NCBI GenBank assembly: GCA_905182985.1
Contig: CAJJDN010000012.1
Coordinates: 317,857-381,856, forward strand
From: Paramecium sonneborni
Taxonomy: Eukaryota > Ciliophora > Oligohymenophorea > Peniculida > Parameciidae
Direction of reading: 5' to 3'
Length of the DNA stretch: 64,000 nucleotides
Shown: piece after piece, positions 53,760 to 64,000 of the stretch
Layout of the letters: each line of letters opens with the position of its first letter
Position numbering within the stretch: position 1 is the stretch's first letter
Notes under the pieces: model-generated
Databases searched by the model: none
Told to the model about the DNA's origin: nothing
Seen by the model: only the letters and a program-made list of their open reading frames with translations
Position numbers and translations under genes: made by a program

Positions 53760-55759
53760 TCATGCATTTAGATTTGTTATAGGATTATAAAATTTTGCTT
53801 TTAAAGGTGAGATAAATTTAGGAGAAAAAACAGGAACATATAATTTTGGATCCTCTTATACTATAGTTTTTTGACTTATAAGTGAAAATGATCTTTAAAA
53901 GCTATTATTTACTGATGATGGTTAGCCTGAAAGTTATGATTCATTTTCTTCACAAATAATAGATTATTATAATTGTTGGTATTATTTTTAAGCTTATTTT
54001 CTTTTCCACTCTTCATAATAAGGATTGATTTTTTTTTTTTATTTTTAACCTATATCAGATTAAGTTAGTTTTTATTGATGATAACTTTAAGTATCATTTT
54101 AAATAGTATTTTAATCATCTTCTTTATAATTTTAAGTAAGGGATAAAGGTAAGATATTATTGATATTAGTTTCGTTGAATTTAATGTTCTTTTTATCAAG
54201 CCAGGCCTAATAATAAGGATTTAATGGTTTTCTTTATGTAGATATAATTTCACTTTAAACTTTTCTATCATCATTGTCTGAATTTTTTTCCTTTTATAAT
54301 CTTAATACTTCAGCTTATTATCTTTTAAGTTCATCAATTTCTGTTTATTTCCAAGTTTAAATCAATTATTTTTGTTTTTACTTCTATAATTACATAATTT
54401 CCATTTAATTTGGAATATGTAAGAAATGTGATTTTACACTGCTTGTCATTGATTAATTCAAATTATTCATTGATTAGTTGAGTCTATCATCATTTTGATA
54501 TGACTTAGGTTTTACTGATTAAGACTTTGCAGATGTTTTTTTGTTTGGCTAAGTTTTAGTGTCATTAGATATTGATTGTAATTTTGGCATCTAAGTTACA
54601 GTGAAATTAGTCGATTTGGAATTAAAAATGGATGACTATTACTTAATTTCGATAATACCACTCTTATATTACTCTAGAACTTGAAGAGCATTTGCATTAT
54701 GTTTATGTATAGATGGATTGAAGAATATCTATAAATTATAAATTCATTATCTACCTTCTCCAGATCTCTTCCTTTATAAATATTCAGTGCTGCTTTACCT
54801 CCTGGATGCTTATGAGCAAAGTCTGTCAAATCATAGACTGAGTTGTGATACACATAAAGCAATCTTATTACATCTTTTATGCTAATCTATATTACCTATT
54901 TGAAGATTATTGTTCCTTCTAAAAATTTTAGAATGAAGAGAATTTTTATAGATGTTTGTTCATAAAATTAATTTAATAATGATAATTCTCATAAATCTTA
55001 ATATAATTCATATAGAACTACTCTTGTTTCTTCTTTTATGATAGGTGCTATTCTTCTTCTCAATTCCTCTGGTTCTATTAGTTTTATCATATTTTGTGAA
55101 TCTATAATTTCTTATCTTATCACGTATTTTTTTAATATACTATTAGTTAATTGTGATAAAATCGAAAACTCCTTTTCAGTATTCTACCTCAAAGGATTAT
55201 ATTCTTCTAATTCATAAAATAGCTAAAGACCTTCAATTTCTGAATATTTTTTTTTTTACTTCAAATTTTCTTAATTAGAATGATCTAATAAAAATGTAAA
55301 TGGGTTAACAAGAACCTTTAGAGTCAATTTAAAATTTTTTTTATCAATTAAAGGAAAAATTATCACATCAAAATAATCTTCTATTTCAAAGTTTTAGAAT
55401 TGATTAAGGTAATATCTAATATTATCCAATTATTAGGGTTTTTAATTATCATTCTACTTAAATATACCTTATTTATTATTCTGGAAAAATATTTCACAAT
55501 CTAAAGGCCAAAAGACCTTAATTCTATAATATTTATCTTTATTTATAAATGCCAATTTATATAGTTCATCTCCTAATGTTCTAATGTACCATTCAAGAAT
55601 ATTATCCCATAAATTAAAGGTATCGTTTGTTTTGTTTTGATAATTTTTTAAATATTCTGCTTCTTTTGTATCTAAGTAAGTGTTATGAGGATTAGCTGCT
55701 GATGAATTGATTTAATGATTTTGCTTTACAATCTTGATCTTAGGTTTATTATCTATCAT
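53760..55759 (-). CDS. Cytochrome b5-like domain protein with long polar C-terminus
   Basis: 635 aa after removing introns of 34, 32 and 26 nt. The N-terminal about 270 residues are a folded-looking domain of unknown type (WDNILEWYIRTLGDELYKLA, IKVFWPLDCEIFF). Residues about 285-345 form a cytochrome b5-like domain: YVYHNSVYDLTDFAHKHPGG, then GRDLEK, FFNPSIHKHNANALQVLEQY and KSGII. Both heme histidines are present (HPGG and HKH). The remaining 280 residues are polar, Gln/Lys/Ser-rich, with two related NPYY segments (LNPYYQAWLDKK and INPYYEEWKRK). The domain mix is not one I recognise. The heme role is inferred from the two ligands. Confidence 0.65.
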
Positions 55760-57118
55760 TATATTTAATTATTGTTTTTATTTGTGAGAAATTTATTGTC
55801 TTAAACATGTATTTTTATAAAGTATAATATGTGTTTATTTCTATTAATAATTATTTTTATCAATATTTTTCAATTCCAAAATAATCCCCAATTACTTTAT
55901 TGAGTATCATCATTTATCTTTAATAACTTTGTTGTTTATTTTATTTTCTCTTACTCATTGTATTCCTAATCTATTTCATTATAGTCTTTAATTTAAAAAT
56001 ATAGATTTTGTAAATTTTCTTACTTTTTTTATAAATTAACCTAAATTAGCTGCATTATTTTTTGTTAATTTTTTAAGACTTCTCTTAATAATAATTCTAT
56101 ATTAATTAAACCTTATTCTTAGTGTAATTTTTAACTATATATTTATTTGTTTAATTAATTTAGATTCAGACAATTTGATAAGATTCATTTAAAAAAAAAT
56201 AAATTTTTAATTTTTTAATACTATTTGATTGAATGATAATTTATATGATTTAATTACATAGTTAAAATATTCATACATTCTAAATGATTGAACAAATTAA
56301 TAACTATGGATGATTGGCAAGGTAGTGTCCATTCCAATGGATTTTTTTAGAATGATATTCAAATTAATAAAATTGTATGTTGATACAATATCATTATCAA
56401 TTATTCTGGTGCAATATTCCATATATATATAAAAATATCTTATAAAGAGTACATATGGAATTTAAATTTATTCTGAAAAAATATTATAATTTTCAGATTC
56501 AATTAAATAAAATAAACTAAGAGATTCACAAAAATTGTGATTATATCATTGTATTAATTATTTAGAAATAATTTGATTTATTATCTATTAATTCAACAGT
56601 CCATATTTTATTTAAATAGAATTTAGTTTGTATGCTTTAATATTATGACATATTTTTGTTTTATTTCATCTGGATAATTTTGTTTGGCAAAGATTATTGT
56701 AATTCAAGAGCATCTTATTATGTTTGATTAATAGATATATTGCCTCATTTTATTGAAGCTGTATAATCACTTAAAAAATTTAAAGGTAACATAACCCCAG
56801 TAATATCTTTTATAATCAATTAAGTTACTTAATTAATAATTAATAATGTTCATGTATTCATTTAATTCGATGTTTTTGGCTAGATAAATTCAAATCTTGG
56901 AGCAATATTTACATAAATATATCTTAATATCTTAATTTTTTGTCAAAAAATAAGATGACCATAAATGATTCATTTATTAAAAGTGTTGATTTAAATAAAG
57001 AATTTAAAGTAAAGAAATATTCAGAATATTATTAGAATGGTTAATATGATAAATATTAAAAAATTATAATCTAATTAAGATTTCTAAATTCAAATAATCA
57101 AGTCTATAAAAAATAAAA
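55760..57118. other. Region with broken coding-like frames, no confident gene
   Basis: About 1.36 kb. Fragments on the plus strand read like protein: an ATG at 56306 (MDDWQGSVHSNGFFQNDIQI), a stretch near 56690-56830 (IVIQEHLIMFDQQIYCLILL), and an ATG at 56955 (MTINDSFIKSVDLNKEFKV) whose frame runs on antisense through the next gene. I could not link them with allowed introns. The first 500 bp look noncoding. Confidence 0.35.
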
Positions 57119-58333
57119 TCATTTAACAGGACTAGCCAAGATTATTTATACATCTTCTCTTCCAAGTAATTATTAAAGACGAATAACATATTATTTATAG
57201 TCTTCATCTGAAAATGCTGAATAATATTCGATCGCCTAAAATTTATTTATATATTATACTTATTAATATGAAACCATTAGATTATTTAAAGATACTTTAT
57301 TGAGATTCTTAGATAGTTCCACTTCATTTACATTCATTTACTATAGAAGTTTATCTATTTAAATGGTTTCAAATTTTTATAATGTCACATCATCTTCATT
57401 AAATTTTTTTCCAATTAAGCCTAATTTAAATGAATTAATAGCATTGTAAAGCTATTCAAAATTAGGTGAAGTTAATGTTTAAACAATAAAGCTACCCTCT
57501 TTTTACCAGCTTATATTAATATTTTTTTAATGTCTCTCTATTTTTTGTAAATCTTTCAAACAATAGTAATTTAATAATATAAATTCTTTGTTCTAATATT
57601 CAAGATTTAATAGATGACTATCACTAATTAAAAGAGTTCTTTAATGATAATTTCCATTAATTATTTATTTACATTCTAAATTTTCAATATTTTCTAATCC
57701 TATTCTTAAATCAAATTCTTAATTTTCAAAGTATTTACCCAATTTTAATAGATAATCTTTATTATTATAATTTTATTGAATTTTTTCCTATTATTAGAAA
57801 AAAACAAAATTACAAGAAATTATGGAAATATTTTAATTATTTCAGCCAACAAAATTTAAGGACTCCATGGTACTGAAATAATATTTTCTAAATAGTCTCG
57901 ACCATCTGATAATGATGGTTTTGTAATCTTAGAATAATTTTTAAGAGTACTTAGCTTAATATATGCACTTTTGGAAAAACGAATGGAAATCTATTATCTA
58001 AATATAATGCAAACAAAATTGATTTTCCTTAATTTAATTAATTCATAGGAGGCATTTCGACCTTATTTAATTAAACATTTTACAATTATTTATAAATTAG
58101 GACTTAATGTTTTTAGAGTTATTTTAAAGTCTTCTTTTCTTAACTATTCCATTTATTAAAGTTCTATTATATTTAACAAGGATACCTTTTTTAATTCTTT
58201 TGATTTATATTTCGTTTTTAAAGATTTCTGTAATCATACTCTCAGTATTATCCATATTATTAAAATATTATATATAAATTTCTAATTCATAGATTTAATC
58301 TTTAAGATATTAAACTATAATATAGTTATCCAT
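57119..58333 (-). CDS. Inactive E2-like (UEV/RWD-fold) domain fused to a second domain
   Basis: 365 aa after removing introns of 22, 22, 23, 26 and 24 nt. Residues about 55-160 read like a ubiquitin-conjugating fold: KSILFALYLDNRFPFVFPKV (the ..L.f...YPf.pPkv strand), then ITKPSLSDGRDYLENIISVP with WSPQILLAEIIKIFP. In true E2s the aligned GxICLD carries the catalytic cysteine; here that place holds GRDYLE, so the protein cannot be an active E2. Residues about 190-270 (QRTLLISDSHLLNLEYQ then ISWQKEGSFIVQTLTS and FEQLYNAINSF) resemble a PH/GRAM-like beta domain with a terminal helix. The C-terminal tail is polar. Role: ubiquitin or lipid adaptor, inferred only. Confidence 0.55.
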
Positions 58334-58488
58334 TTTATTGTATTTAGAAAAATTAATAGAAATGATAGAAAAACAATAATATTATTATATCTTGATTTGA
58401 ATAAAAAGGACTTGATTATGTATTGAAATTTTTAATTAATTATAAAAAATTAGTTATAGAAGTTTGCTTTAAAACAGAAAATTAATTT

Positions 58489-59426
58489 ATGAATTAAAAA
58501 AGACAACACGAGGAATTTGTTGAAAAATTGCCTTGGGATGAATTTATGCAATATATTCCTATCGTTGGAGCAAGTTTGACTGTTTTATCAATGATATTTG
58601 AATATAATATAGTTGTAGTTACAAATCTATTGACTACTGGGATGTGGATTTATTATTTATAGAAATCAAAAAAAGAGATGTTAAAATATTATAAAAAAGA
58701 AATGCAAGATATAGTGAGTAAGATAATAGATACTGAGCCAAGAGTTTAAATAGAAATAAAAAAGTTTAACTCTATATAGAGAAATACTTAAGCATATTTC
58801 TAATTATTTATATTTACTTTTATTTTTTAGATTCTAGCTTTATACTTAGCGTATTCAGAAGTATTAACTTATAAAGTAATAAAATTATCTACAATAAAAG
58901 AATCCTGTGGATTTGGCTTGTTATTCTTTACTGTGTTTGTTTATATTTTTATCAAATCGTCACTTTGAAAGTAGATACCAATCTGAATAAAATAGAGACT
59001 TAATGCTTTAAATAAGAGTATTATAAGGTGGATTGTTAGTGTTATCAATTGTGATGTCTAGATATGCAATTTAAAAAATGGATGACTTTTACAATTAATT
59101 TGTAGCATTTGGTCTATTGTTTTATTCAGCATTATTTAGTTCATATACTTTTCATCGTTATGGAAAGACAAGCAAGAAATCATTCACTTTGTTATTAGTA
59201 GGTGCAGTATTTCTTTTTTTAAGCGATTCATTGAATATAGTATTAAAAGTTTAAAGGAAAGAATTATTTGAATTAAGAGTATTAAATATCGATATAAATA
59301 ATATAGGCAAGTGCAAACGTATTGTATCATGTTGGTTACTATTTTATGGTTTGGAGCCTCTTTCTTCATGCAAAAGCATATAATGATCATTATTTATTAT
59401 TACTGAGAATGAAGATGAATATTTGA
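58489..59426 (+). CDS. Multi-pass membrane protein, TMEM86/YhhN lysoplasmalogenase-like
   Basis: 294 aa with introns of 25 and 28 nt. About eight hydrophobic segments. The second half shows GGLLVLSIVMSRYA, FVAFGLLFYSALFSSYTF and FTLLLVGAVFLFLSDSLNIV. This last GAxLFxxSD segment, with an aspartate inside a membrane helix, is the hallmark of the TMEM86/YhhN lysoplasmalogenase family. The end HVGYYFMVWSLFLHA fits the family's last helix. An N-terminal extension of about 90 residues, with one or two helices and a charged loop, exceeds the family's usual length of ~230. Assignment is tentative. Confidence 0.5.
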
Positions 59427-59451
59427 ATTAAAATCTTTTATTTAATTAAAA

Positions 59452-59887
59452 ATGGTTGTCAAATCACTTGCTCACAAAAAAATTGTACATAAGAGAACAA
59501 AGAGATTTGTTAGATTCGAATCAGAAGATTATCCACATAAATTAAAACCAAGTTGGAGAAGACCAAGAGGTATTGATAACAGAGTCAGAAGAAGATTTAG
59601 AGGTAATAGACCTATGCCAAAATCAGGATATAGAAGCGATAAAAAAACTAGGTATATAAATAATAAAACAATTTAGATATTTAGACTAAGCTGGTTTTAG
59701 AAAATTATTAATTACTAATGAAAAGGATCTTGAATTATTGCTTACTAATAACAGAACTTTCGCAGGTGAATTAGCTCATAATCTTTCTGCTAGAAAAAGA
59801 TCAACTCTTGTTAGAAGAGCTGCTGAACTTAATGTAAGATTGACAAATGGCAAAGGTAAAGTAAGAGCAGAAGAAAAAAAAGAATGA
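59452..59887 (+). CDS. RPL32: Large-subunit ribosomal protein eL32
   Basis: 60S ribosomal protein, 136 aa with one 25-nt intron (normal length 130-135). Conserved blocks: [57 protein letters not shown] (across the intron) and [19 protein letters not shown] in its ciliate form. It is basic throughout. Few TAA/TAG glutamines occur, consistent with a highly expressed gene. It starts only 25 bp after the TMEM86-like stop. Confidence 0.97.
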
Positions 59888-60150
59888 TTTCTTATGCCCA
59901 ATATAATAAACACATACATTAAATTATTTATAAATATTATTTACCTAAATTTAATGTCTTTTCTTACAAACTAAAACAATATTTCATTTAGAACAAAATA
60001 AATTTATAGAATATATTACTATTAGATTATTATAGTTCTTTAACTTAACAGTATTTCTAACTAAAAATATATTAATAATTATTAAACATTCAATATCATA
60101 ATATTTTTCTTTGATTTTAAAAATTAATAATTTTAATTTACACAAAATTA
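59888..60150. other. Short intergenic spacer between convergent genes
   Basis: 263 bp, AT-rich, no coding-like frame. It presumably contains the 3' ends of both flanking genes; no terminator motif was recognised. Confidence 0.5.
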
Positions 60151-61746
60151 TCAAAATAATATATCTCTTATTCCACAGCGTAAGTCTTAACTCTTTTTAT
60201 ATTTCAAACTTGAAAATTTATTTAAATCCAACATTTCTTATTAACAATATTTATATGGTTTCTCAAAATTTAAAGCACTAATTAATTTATGATATATTTA
60301 CTCTTCATAAAATTATTAAAAAGTTTAATAATGTTTTTAATTTAAAATTTTTTTAGCTTCTAATTTTTCCAAATATTCAGTTCTATAAACATCAATATCT
60401 ATATCATTTTTTTCAATATTTCTTTATGCTATACTTTTAAGAGTTTCAAAAAATAATGATTATTAAACAACAACTAAAAATTGTTTTTTACCACTACTAC
60501 CTATATATTTACATGTCATTTCAGCAAGAAAATCTGCTTAAATCTTTTTCATCTTTTATGATTCATTAAGAATTTTAGATGGAGGTATAACACCATTAGG
60601 CTATGAATTACATAATATACATCCACTTTTTTTAATATCAGAAAAATCACATAATAATTGATTCAACCATTGATATCTCAAAGTTGATAATTCCTATGTA
60701 ATTTTTGCTGGAGGGATTGTCTAAACATATAATCTAATTTGATCTTCTAAACTTAACCCTCCTAATATAAAAATAGGTTATTTTTAATCTTTTCTTAATT
60801 AAAAAAATTAATAAAGAAGAGATTCCATAGTAAATGGAACTTAAAATCCTTATTAAAATCCAGTCAAAATTTGTTTTTCAACTTAAACCTAAAACTTTTT
60901 TGTTAATTTTTCTATAAGAGGATCTAAATCGCTTACAAAAACTTGTTTATTATTCTATTCTTCTTCTTTTTAGGATTAATTATTTGTATCTATAATTTAT
61001 TCAATATTTAATTCATTATCTTTTTAAATCTAATTTAAAATAATAGGAGCAATATTTAAAATAATAATATCGGGTTTTTTCTCTGATATCAATTTTTTTG
61101 TTTCAATAATACTTTCATAATTATTTTAAAAAACTCCTTAAATTCTTAATGTAATGCCATTTTTATGTGTTAATATTGCTGCACTTGTCAGCTATTGAGA
61201 ATCTTCTTTTAACATTACTTTCCAGTCTTCATTTTTTTTAATTTGATAAATATCAGATTAGATAAATTTAAAATTCTGAGTATATTTCAAAGAAGAAATA
61301 TGCTCATCAATTTGAATTAAGTCATTAAATTCAACTTACTTTGCTAATTAATAATAACAATGTTACAGAGTCTCTATCTGTTATTGATTAAAAAATTAAG
61401 AATACCTTTTATAAAATTAATATATTTCTCTATATAATCTAACATCCTTAGCTTAGAGATTTTGAGTCAAAACTTTTAGTAAATCTACTGCAGTTTAAGC
61501 AGAATCCAATTTAGATATATTGAAGTTATGAAATATTTATTTAGATATATCTACAATTTATTTAGTATTCTCATTTTTTATCAATTTTGTATTTTCTAAA
61601 GCTAATATTGTGTATTAAATATCATTAGCATAAGCTAAACTTTCTTCAATTTATTTGATTTTTTCAGCATAGACATTCTTAATGAACTTATAAAGCTTTT
61701 CTTTTTCTCTGCATACCTTATAAAAAGTAAAATATTTATTGAGCAT
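60151..61746 (-). CDS. Uncharacterised protein, possibly TraB-like
   Basis: Intronless frame of 531 aa, the longest uninterrupted gene here. The N-terminal about 150 residues are helical. The middle resembles the TraB/TIKI family: ISEKKPDIIILNIAPIILNQ (compare the family's V.PDvVvvELC), MESLLYQFFQLRKDQKQPIF then LGGLSLEDQIRLYV, and CKYIGSSGKKQFLVVVQQSL. The family's conserved histidine and GxGH motifs are not evident, so this is a weak match. The C-terminal 100 residues are polar and basic. Confidence 0.4.
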
Positions 61747-61885
61747 AATTATAAAATTTATAGTATTTTTAATTAATTTGTAAAATTCTTAAAATATGTA
61801 AACTAACAATTATATGAAAAATAGACATTAATATGTTATTTACAAATTATAATGATTATTAATTAATTATAGAATATTTTTAGTT

Positions 61886-63070
61886 TCATTATTTAATTAT
61901 TTTATGCTTAATTAATATTTCTCTGTAGAAGTCTAGGTCTTCTTCTTGTTTTTCAGTAATTTTTTTTTATTATAGGCTTAAATTTCTAAAATAGTCAACT
62001 TCTTCTTATAATTGTTCATTTTACAATTTTAATTCATTGATAGTTGAAGCTTTTATTTTTAATTCTTCTTAATAAAATGAAGTATCAACTGCTTCAATTT
62101 TTGATTAACTTATATTACTTTGATTATGCCTTGAATAAATTAGATAATTTACATGCTTCTATATCTTTCAAATTCATCTGTTAATTTAGAAAGAACCTCT
62201 CTAAATTATTTAAGTTCCTCTACTAAATGTTAATTTTCTTCTGTTTTTTAAGAAATTAGAGCTTAAAATTTTTATTTTTCATCTCTCTCTTTTTTTAATT
62301 CTTAATCTAATTGACGAACGCTTTTAAATTTATCTTAATTAATTATGATAGCCATTTCGGCATTTTCATTTCTAAGTTTGTTTAGCATTTCATTTTTAAC
62401 TTCTAATAATTTTACTAATTCTCCAGTATCTTTTTCATACTTTTTAATTGTTTCTTAAGAACTTCTTTATTACAACTAAGTTATATATTATATATACCTT
62501 TAATTATTGTAATTACTTAGTTAGATTAACAATTTCTTTAGTTAATGCTTCACTTTGGGAATCATTTTGTTTTACATTAGTTGGTTTAATTTCTTTTTTT
62601 TCTAAATTATCTTTATCCTTATTCTCTTTATAATTATCTCCACAAAATTTTAATTTTTTTACAGGAAGTCTCTAAGCAGATTGCTTTACTAAAGATTTAG
62701 CTTGATCAAGAATTTTAGAAGAATTTGATTAACTTTATTATTATGTAAGGGTTGTTTAATTAATAACAGAGACAGTTGAATTACTTAAGGAATAATCTGA
62801 AATAATTTCATCTTCTTGAGTTTGTACTTCAAAGTTTTGCTTGTCCTATAATTCAGTTTGTGTATGTTTTTCTATTTAAAGTAATTATTATCCTAGATAT
62901 CTTTATAACATTGTATTTAACTCTTTCAACTTTTCTCTAGATTTGAAATTTATATATTACTTTTATATATTATTCTCTTTTTAGAGTAACAATCTTTCAT
63001 CTTCAAGTCTCAATACAACATCTACTTAGTATTCTAATGCTTCTTATAGGTCTAATACTTCTTTGCTCAT
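61886..63070 (-). CDS. Coiled-coil protein
   Basis: 379 aa with introns of 22 and 23 nt. Three coiled-coil segments are predicted: residues about 1-75 (LDLQEALEYQVDVVLRLEDE), about 185-310 (KKYEKDTGELVKLLEVKNEM) and about 330-375. A Ser/Thr/Gln-rich linker lies between the first two. No domain was recognised; Paramecium basal-body and cytoskeletal proteins often have this look. Confidence 0.75.
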
Positions 63071-63268
63071 AATATTTCAAATTTGATTGTAGTTGATTTT
63101 TAATTTAATAACGAATAAATTGCTGGCTTTTAATAACAGATTATTTGCAATTAACATAATGATGTTAATAAAAGAGCTTTTTTAGAATAATTGAACTAAT
63201 AATTATAGAGTAAAAATATTAATAGTAAAAATGTATTCTTCAAGGAGAATTAATATAAATATTAATAA

Positions 63269-63859
63269 ATGGCTAAATAGTTTTACTTAATTTTTTCTGA
63301 TAAAAGATTAAAGCTAAAAAGAAAAGTATATGTACTTGGAAGGAGTAAAGCTTAAGCATAAATAGTGATTAAAAATGACTCGATTAGTAGACAACATGCT
63401 AAATTAATTGTAGGCAAATCTAGTATCACCATACAAGATTTGGGATCTGCTAATGGAACAGAAATTAATAATAAAGCAATTAAATAAAATTAGTTAGTTT
63501 TGTTAAGAGAGGGTATGAAAATAAAATTAGGGGAGTATGAATCTGAACTTGAGATATAATTTGAAACTATAGATAGTGATATAGAACTTTCAAGATCAAG
63601 AAGCAGATCAGATTCAAATAAAAAAATCTAATAAAATAAAGGTAATCAAGAATAATAAAAAAAATAAAAAATATGGAATATGGGAGGATTAAGTAAAGAA
63701 AATTAGGATAAACTTAAAAAATTAATGGGCGCAAAAAATGAATCAGATGATGATGAATAAGAGAAGTAAAGAGAAGAAATCGAAAAGAGAAATAAAGAAT
63801 TAGAATTATAATATAAAAAGGCTATGTAAAGATAAAAATAAAAAGGAATTGGTTTATGA
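63269..63859 (+). CDS. FHA-domain protein with SMAP-like C-terminus
   Basis: 196 aa, intronless. An FHA phosphothreonine-binding domain fills residues 1-100: VYVLGRSKAQA, the SRQHAKL turn and DLGSANGTEINN are all conserved, including the Arg, Ser, His and Asn contacts. A short RSRSRSD stretch follows. Residues about 140-160 read KIWNMGGLSKENQDKLKKLM then GAK, resembling the small-acidic-protein (SMAP) motif (W....LG....Q.KFLRLMG.+K). The end is a charged helix. FHA+SMAP proteins are thought to be nuclear; function here is inferred. Confidence 0.78.
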
Positions 63860-63882
63860 AATATATTTATTATGATACATAA

Positions 63883-64000
63883 TCAAATACCTACAAATTC
63901 TTTAAAAATCATATTCGTTTTTACTGATTTATTTTGATATAAAGTATTTAAAAATTAAGCTAATGCTTCTTATCTATATGCAATAACATCTTATTATTTT
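63883..64000 (-). CDS. Partial gene, C-terminal end, PX-domain-like
   Basis: Only the last about 38 codons lie in the window; the gene continues beyond the right edge. It ends YRQEALAQFLNTLYQNKSVK then FKEFVGI and a TGA at 63883-63885. The R...L..FL..L......s..+.FL spacing resembles the last helices of a PX (phosphoinositide-binding) domain. The match is short, so the call is tentative. Confidence 0.45.

Noticed and set aside
53760..53762. TGA as a coding codon
   Set aside because: All well-supported genes here end at TGA, so one in-frame TGA between two plausible genes is better read as a stop.
61632..61646. Intron in the TraB-like gene near its N-terminus
   Set aside because: The unspliced frame is already open for all 531 codons, so no splice is needed anywhere in this gene.

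Overview
This window is macronuclear-type DNA of a ciliate, almost certainly a Paramecium. It is very AT-rich. Every recognisable gene reads through TAA and TAG as glutamine and stops only at TGA. Genes are interrupted by tiny introns of about 20-34 nt, of the form GTA...TAG or GTA...AAG. I read all genes by hand with this code. For most of them, exon length after splicing is an exact multiple of three, which supports the models. Standard-code reading frames are almost useless here. The species cannot be told from the sequence alone.

Layout, left to right. 166-12327: a myristoylated-type calcium-dependent protein kinase (CDPK), Arp2/3 subunit ARPC3, an HLTF/RAD5-type SNF2-RING translocase, a double-FHA protein, a WD40 protein, a possible degenerate gene, a small basic protein, dynein light chain LC8 and a membrane RING-H2 ligase. 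12418-15295: an AGC/STK32-like kinase that appears twice, as an identical 846-bp block on both sides of an N gap, which is almost surely an assembly artefact. 15331-23045: a POLE3/DPB4 histone-fold subunit, an eEF1A lysine methyltransferase, PA2G4/EBP1, a tubulin tyrosine ligase-like (TTLL) enzyme and three uncharacterised proteins. 23171-30354: four coiled-coil or low-complexity proteins. 30707-37164: an insulysin-type M16 protease, a cytosolic carboxypeptidase and a second CDPK, packed about 22 bp apart. 37230-48956: a large MON2-like protein, a SHAQKYF-type Myb, a small basic protein, PP2A catalytic subunit, a DYRK kinase and a coiled-coil protein. 49771-59887: a mitochondrial ribosomal-type protein, a coiled-coil protein, a RAP-domain protein, a cytochrome b5-domain protein, an inactive E2-variant fused to a second domain, a TMEM86-like membrane protein and ribosomal protein eL32. 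60151-64000: a possible TraB-like protein, a coiled-coil protein, an FHA+SMAP protein and the C-terminal end of a PX-type protein.

The genes are mostly unrelated housekeeping and cytoskeletal functions, as expected for a compact ciliate chromosome. Several fit ciliary and cytoskeletal biology: LC8, a TTLL 'writer', a carboxypeptidase 'eraser', ARPC3, two CDPKs and many coiled-coil proteins. No mobile element, CRISPR array, rRNA or tRNA was recognised. The observations most worth a second look are the E2-variant fusion (57119-58333), an in-frame TGA joining the cytochrome b5 and RAP genes, the duplicated kinase around the gap, three stretches that look like broken genes, and the near absence of introns whose length is a multiple of three.
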